Assembly (NCBI GenBank): GCA_021325375.1 | Contig: JAJPHG010000018.1 | Location: 62,001 to 126,000 of the forward strand | Direction: 5' to 3' | Source: Alphaproteobacteria bacterium | GTDB taxonomy: Bacteria; Pseudomonadota; Alphaproteobacteria; Micropepsales; Micropepsaceae | DNA length: 64,000 bases | In this document: one piece after another, positions 60,764 to 64,000 of the stretch | Layout: every line of letters starts with the position of its first letter | Position numbering within the stretch: position 1 is the first letter of the stretch | Made by a program: the position numbers and the translations under genes | Notes under the pieces: model-generated | What the model was told of the DNA's origin: nothing | Database searches by the model: none | The model's input: the letters and a program-made list of their open reading frames with translations, nothing else

Positions 60764-62161
60764 CTAATGCTGCGGCGGACGCGAGGCGGCGAGCGCCAAC
60801 AGGTCCCCCAGCTGGTTCATCGTCGGGCGGAATCCTGCCAGCGCCGAGGCGGTGAAATAATCGTTGGCCTTCGACAGGTCCTGGTGGATACCGTCGGGCC
60901 CCACCTTGTAGAGCACGCCCAGGTGATAGAGCGCGGCGCCGTAGCGCTGGTCGGCCGCCTTCTTGAACCAGAACTCGGCGCGCACGAAGTTTCGCAGCAC
61001 TCCGATGCCGTGCGCGTACATCACGCCGAGCGCGTTCTGGGACTGGGCGTCGCCGCGCATCGCCGCGGTCTGGATCGCACGCACCGATTCCTGTGCGGTG
61101 AGACGGCCCGTCGGTGCGTCGACCAGGCTCGACTGGTAGCGCTGCACGCCCTGCGCCGTCGGCGTCCAGCCGAGGAAGACGAGGGCGTGCTCGACCGCGT
61201 GGGCCGGAAGCCCCGTGGCGGCGAGCACCAGCGCGCGCTGCTTGTCGAGGCCGGCATAGCACTCGTCCGTATACGGAACGCCGCTGGCGTTGGTGCCGGC
61301 CGGATAGAACTCGAACGGCGCCGACCAATAGCGCGCCTTCTGCGCTGCGTCCTCGGCGATGCGGTCGCCGAGCGGACGCTGCCTGCGCACGCCGCGCTCG
61401 AGCCCGCGCAGATATTCGCGCGCCAGCGGATGGCCCATATTGTCGGCGATGTGGAAATAGGTGAGCGCCTCGCCGTCGTTGCGCACGATCACCGAGCTCG
61501 ACTCCACGCCCATCATCTGGCGCGCCTGCGCCTCCTGGCCGTACTCGAACTCATGCTCCGAATTCCTGCGGAACGAATCGTAGGAGCGCGCCATTTCGGA
61601 AAGCCCGCCGTAAGTCGCCGGGCTGTCGTTGGCGAACTCGTTGCCGTAGGCGTTGTTGGCGCCGGTGGCGTGGATCTGGCCCAGCCGCACGAAGCCGTCG
61701 GCGCCGCGGCAGGAAAGGATATAGACGATGCGGTTGCGCGCCTCCTGCCGCTCCTCGGCGGAGAGCAGCACCATCAGCTTGTTCTCATGCACCAGCGCGC
61801 GGTGGAAATCGTTGGAGACGACGCGCCGCGCATAGCCGTCGCCGACATGCTCCCAGACGCGGGCCGAATGCGTGGCAAGGTAGTACCAGACATAGGATTC
61901 GACCGGATCGTAGAACTTGTTGTCGCCGTTCTCCGCGCCGTAGACGTCGCCGAGCTGGATCTGCGAGAGATAGTCGTCGTCGTTCCATGCCGATTTGCGC
62001 CAGATGCGGATCGCCGCTTCCTGGCTGATGCGCTTCTGCGCGATGACGCCGTCGGTGTAGTCGGCGGACGCAACGGCGGCGCCGAGCACAGCACCCGAGA
62101 TCCCGATCAGCGCGAAGATCGCGGCCCGCCCGGCCGCCTTGAAACGCTTTGTCCCACCCAT
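60764..62161 (-). CDS. Sel1-like repeat secreted/anchored protein
   Basis: A 465-residue protein with a hydrophobic N-terminal leader (AAIFALIGISGAVLGAAVAS) that could be a signal anchor or cleaved peptide. Helical repeats follow (QLGDVYGAENGDNKF, YVWYYLATHSARVWEH), and clear Sel1 units near the C-terminus: AAMRGDAQSQNALGVMYAHG and KKAADQRYGAALYHLGVLYK. A cysteine pair is at LSCRG and DECYAG. Sel1 proteins act as scaffolds for envelope or signalling complexes. It is first in a two-gene operon with the Cys/His-rich protein. Confidence 0.85.
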   Translation of the reverse strand: MGGTKRFKAAGRAAIFALIGISGAVLGAAVASADYTDGVIAQKRISQEAAIRIWRKSAWNDDDYLSQIQLGDVYGAENGDNKFYDPVESYVWYYLATHSARVWEHVGDGYARRVVSNDFHRALVHENKLMVLLSAEERQEARNRIVYILSCRGADGFVRLGQIHATGANNAYGNEFANDSPATYGGLSEMARSYDSFRRNSEHEFEYGQEAQARQMMGVESSSVIVRNDGEALTYFHIADNMGHPLAREYLRGLERGVRRQRPLGDRIAEDAAQKARYWSAPFEFYPAGTNASGVPYTDECYAGLDKQRALVLAATGLPAHAVEHALVFLGWTPTAQGVQRYQSSLVDAPTGRLTAQESVRAIQTAAMRGDAQSQNALGVMYAHGIGVLRNFVRAEFWFKKAADQRYGAALYHLGVLYKVGPDGIHQDLSKANDYFTASALAGFRPTMNQLGDLLALAASRPPQH

Positions 62162-62382
62162 GGCATATCCCCGCCACGCGCGAATCTGTTTCGATCCGCG
62201 ACCGATGTTAACGTTAAGCCGTGAAATGCGTTCCGAAAAGGGCGGGAGCGATTCGCCTTTTTGCCGCGAAATCGACCGATTCGAGCAAAGCCCTTGAGCA
62301 CGCTTAACTATCTTGCGGAATCACAACGTGGTTAACGCGCGCGCGGGTCACGGAGACGAAAATATTTGCGTGAGCGCGTGTC
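62162..62382. other. Upstream region of the Sel1 operon
   Basis: A 221-nt gap. It contains the 10-bp palindrome TTAACGTTAA (62208-62217) about 47 nt before the Sel1 start, plus two further TTAA sites (62305, 62333). No full CtrA box, gene or strong terminator seen. Confidence 0.4.
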
Positions 62383-62661
62383 TCAGGCGCCACGCCAGTA
62401 CTGCACCAGCGACCACGCCCCGATGGCGATGAAGCCGATGCCGGCGATCAGCTTGAGCGGCACGTGCTCGAGATAGCGCCCGCCATACGCGCCGATCACC
62501 ACAGAGATCGCGGAGCCCAGCACCAGCGCGCCGGCCGACGCGGCGAACACCATCCACGGCGAACGCTCGCGCTCGGAGGCGAAGAGAAGCGTGGCGAGCT
62601 GTGTCTTGTCGCCGAGCTCGGCGATGAAGATCGTGACGAACATCGTGATGAGCTGGCCCAT
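62383..62661 (-). CDS. Half-size GDT1/TMEM165 (UPF0016) family protein
   Basis: A 92-residue protein with three transmembrane segments and the UPF0016 motif E-L-G-D-K-T-Q-L near the start (TIFIAELGDKTQLATLLFAS). Full-size family members contain two such halves; single-domain forms work as dimers and are linked to manganese or calcium export. ATG 62661 follows GGAG; a TTG four codons upstream is the alternative. Confidence 0.85.
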   Translation of the reverse strand: MGQLITMFVTIFIAELGDKTQLATLLFASERERSPWMVFAASAGALVLGSAISVVIGAYGGRYLEHVPLKLIAGIGFIAIGAWSLVQYWRGA

Positions 62662-62675
62662 TCTTTTCTCCAATT

Positions 62676-62812
62676 CGACCCTCCCTCAAGGGGAGGGTCG
62701 AAAAATGCGAAGCATTTTTCGGGGAGGGGTCTAGCTTGAGCAAGTACCCCTCCCCGAAATTTGCTTCGCTGTGCTCAGCAAATTGTCGACCCTCCCTCAA
62801 GGGGAGGGTGGC
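62676..62812. repeat. REP-like palindromic intergenic repeat
   Basis: 137 bp with ends CGACCCTCCCTCAAGGGGAG repeated in direct and inverted sense, and the core GTCGAAAAATGCGAAGCATT shared with the element at 35518. Further paired segments: GGGGAGGGGT / ACCCCTCCCC. It lies between the GDT1 start and the purH stop. Confidence 0.75.
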
Positions 62813-62814
62813 GT

Positions 62815-64000
62815 TCAGTGCCGGAAGTGACGCATCCCGGTGAACGCCATCGCGAGGCCCGCATTGTCCGCGGCATCGATGATCTCCTGGTCGCGGATCG
62901 AGCCGCCGGGCTGGATGACCGAGGTCGCGCCCGCTTCCGCGACCGTGAGCAAGCCGTCGGGGAACGGGAAGAACGCGTCGGACGCCGCGGCCGAGCCCTT
63001 GGTCATCGGCTCGGCCCAGCCTGCCGCCTTCTGCGCGTCGAGCGCCTTGAGCGCCGCGATGCGCGCGCTGTCGACGCGGCTCATCTGGCCCGCGCCTATC
63101 CCCGCGGTCTGCAGGTCCTTGACATAGACGATGGTGTTCGACTTGACGTGCTTACCCACGGTGAAGGCAAAGAGCATGTCGGCGAGCTCGGCGTCCGAAG
63201 GCTTGCGCCTGGTGACGACCTTGAGGTCGGAAGCGGCGACATGTCCGTTGTCGCGCGTCTGCACCAGGAACCCGCCGGCGACGGATTTGTAGGCGAGACC
63301 GGACGCGTTCGGATCGGGCAGGTCGCCCGCGATCAGCAGGCGCAGGTTGCGCCGCGCGCTCAGGATGCGGCGCGCGTCCTCGTCGGCGTCGGGCGCGATG
63401 ATCACCTCGGTGAAGAGCTTGGCGATCTCTTCGGCGGTCGCGCCGTCGAGCTTGCGGTTGAAGGCGAGGATGCCGCCATAGGCGCTGACCGGATCGCAGG
63501 CGAGCGCTTTCTTGTAAGCTTCGAGGAGATCGTGGCCCAGCGCCACGCCGCACGGGTTCGCGTGCTTGATGATGGCGCAGGCGGGGCGCGCGAACTCCGC
63601 GACCAGCTCATAGGCCGCATCGGTGTCGTTGATGTTGTTGTAGGAAAGCTCGCGGCCCTGGAGCTGCTCGGCGGTGGCGACGCCGTAGCGCTTCTCGCCG
63701 GTCACGTAGAACGCGGCCGATTGGTGCGGGTTCTCGCCATAGCGCAGCGCCTGGCGCAGATGACCGCTGAGCGAGCGCCGCCGCGGCGCTTTCTCGTCGA
63801 GCTGATCGGCAAGCCAGCCCGACACCGCGCTATCGTAAGCGGCGGTGCGGGCGAAGGCGGTCTGCGCGAGATTCCGGCGCAGCGCGAGCGAGGTCGCGCC
63901 CTTGTTCGTATCCATCTCGGCCAGCACGGCCGCATAATCTTGCGGATCGACGACGACGGTGACCCAGTCGTGGTTCTTCGCCGCGGAGCGCGTCATCGCC
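62815..64000 (-). CDS. purH: Bifunctional AICAR formyltransferase/IMP cyclohydrolase, C-terminal part
   Basis: The visible 395 or so residues run off the right edge, so the N-terminal IMP cyclohydrolase domain start is missing. The segment has the [20 protein letters not shown] linker, the formyltransferase motifs [33 protein letters not shown] (with the catalytic Lys-His), [18 protein letters not shown], and the end [20 protein letters not shown] and [20 protein letters not shown]. It catalyses the last two steps of IMP synthesis. Confidence 0.95.
   Translation of the reverse strand, partial: AMTRSAAKNHDWVTVVVDPQDYAAVLAEMDTNKGATSLALRRNLAQTAFARTAAYDSAVSGWLADQLDEKAPRRRSLSGHLRQALRYGENPHQSAAFYVTGEKRYGVATAEQLQGRELSYNNINDTDAAYELVAEFARPACAIIKHANPCGVALGHDLLEAYKKALACDPVSAYGGILAFNRKLDGATAEEIAKLFTEVIIAPDADEDARRILSARRNLRLLIAGDLPDPNASGLAYKSVAGGFLVQTRDNGHVAASDLKVVTRRKPSDAELADMLFAFTVGKHVKSNTIVYVKDLQTAGIGAGQMSRVDSARIAALKALDAQKAAGWAEPMTKGSAAASDAFFPFPDGLLTVAEAGATSVIQPGGSIRDQEIIDAADNAGLAMAFTGMRHFRH

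Noticed and set aside
60767-62224. Plus-strand open frame of 485 residues
   Set aside because: Antisense to the Sel1 gene; the minus frame has a signal sequence and Sel1 motifs while this one is Arg/His/Ala-rich.

Overview
The window is GC-rich, densely coded chromosomal DNA from an alphaproteobacterium. The evidence is gene content and regulatory motifs: a SigF-NrsF ECF pair with a GTAACC-N16-CGAA promoter, DUF6456, DUF5330, DUF1491 and DUF2336 proteins, a DnaA-C-like HTH protein, two PAS histidine kinases (one DivJ-like in layout) and one perfect CtrA-type box. GloVer- and HAF-repeat secreted proteins and several palindromic intergenic repeat families would suit a soil lineage such as Micropepsales/Rhizomicrobium or a Caulobacter relative, but the genus is a guess. 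No rRNA, tRNA or CRISPR array was seen.

Layout. 0-5 kb: ABM and NIPSNAP genes divergent from an ArsR regulator, a HAF-repeat secreted protein, and a GST divergent from a thioesterase-WYL regulator pair around a perfect 24-bp palindrome. 5-9 kb: SYLF protein, the nrsF-sigF stress module, small membrane and lipoproteins. 9-16 kb: a broken GloVer gene, second GST, MBL hydrolase, amidohydrolase, an ArsR-SRPBCC-VOC operon and a DUF1499 protein. 16-26 kb: acyl-CoA ligase, a TPR membrane protein translationally coupled to an amino-acid/polyamine permease, a second permease, an OmpA-like protein and an omega-aminotransferase, which together look like amine or amino-acid uptake and catabolism. 26-36 kb: a superoxide dismutase gene with an apparent single-base frameshift, MerR regulator, intact GloVer protein, crotonase, DUF4424, a hemerythrin / small membrane protein / DUF883-like stress-type cluster closed by a strong terminator, then the HTH-DUF6456 pair and a MaoC protein. 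36-46 kb: two histidine kinases, prfC, a leaderless subtilase next to a lipoprotein, DUF2336. 46-53 kb: a sulfur island with a TauD-like dioxygenase divergent from an OprP-type porin, a complete sulfate ABC transporter (sbp-cysT-cysW-cysA) and a TauE/SafE exporter. 53-58 kb: FitAB/VapBC-type toxin-antitoxin, 2-hydroxyacid dehydrogenase, esterase, SH3 protein, MFS transporter. 57.9-59.5 kb: a decayed IS1-like element with inverted ends and a 9-bp near-duplicate flank. 59.7-64 kb: RHH protein, a striking Cys/His-rich secreted protein in an operon with a Sel1-repeat protein, a half-size GDT1 protein and the C-terminal part of purH.

The strongest candidate for something undescribed is the pair at 59939-62161: a Sel1-repeat envelope protein followed 9 bp later by a secreted protein with seven evenly spaced CxxxC units and a tandem HHDGD tail. 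Other points worth a second look are the TauD homologue that lacks its first iron-binding histidine, the frameshifted sodB, the broken GloVer gene, the terminal-inverted-repeat elements at 36245 and 55629, and a short minus-strand ORF behind a near-consensus promoter at 31295-31323.
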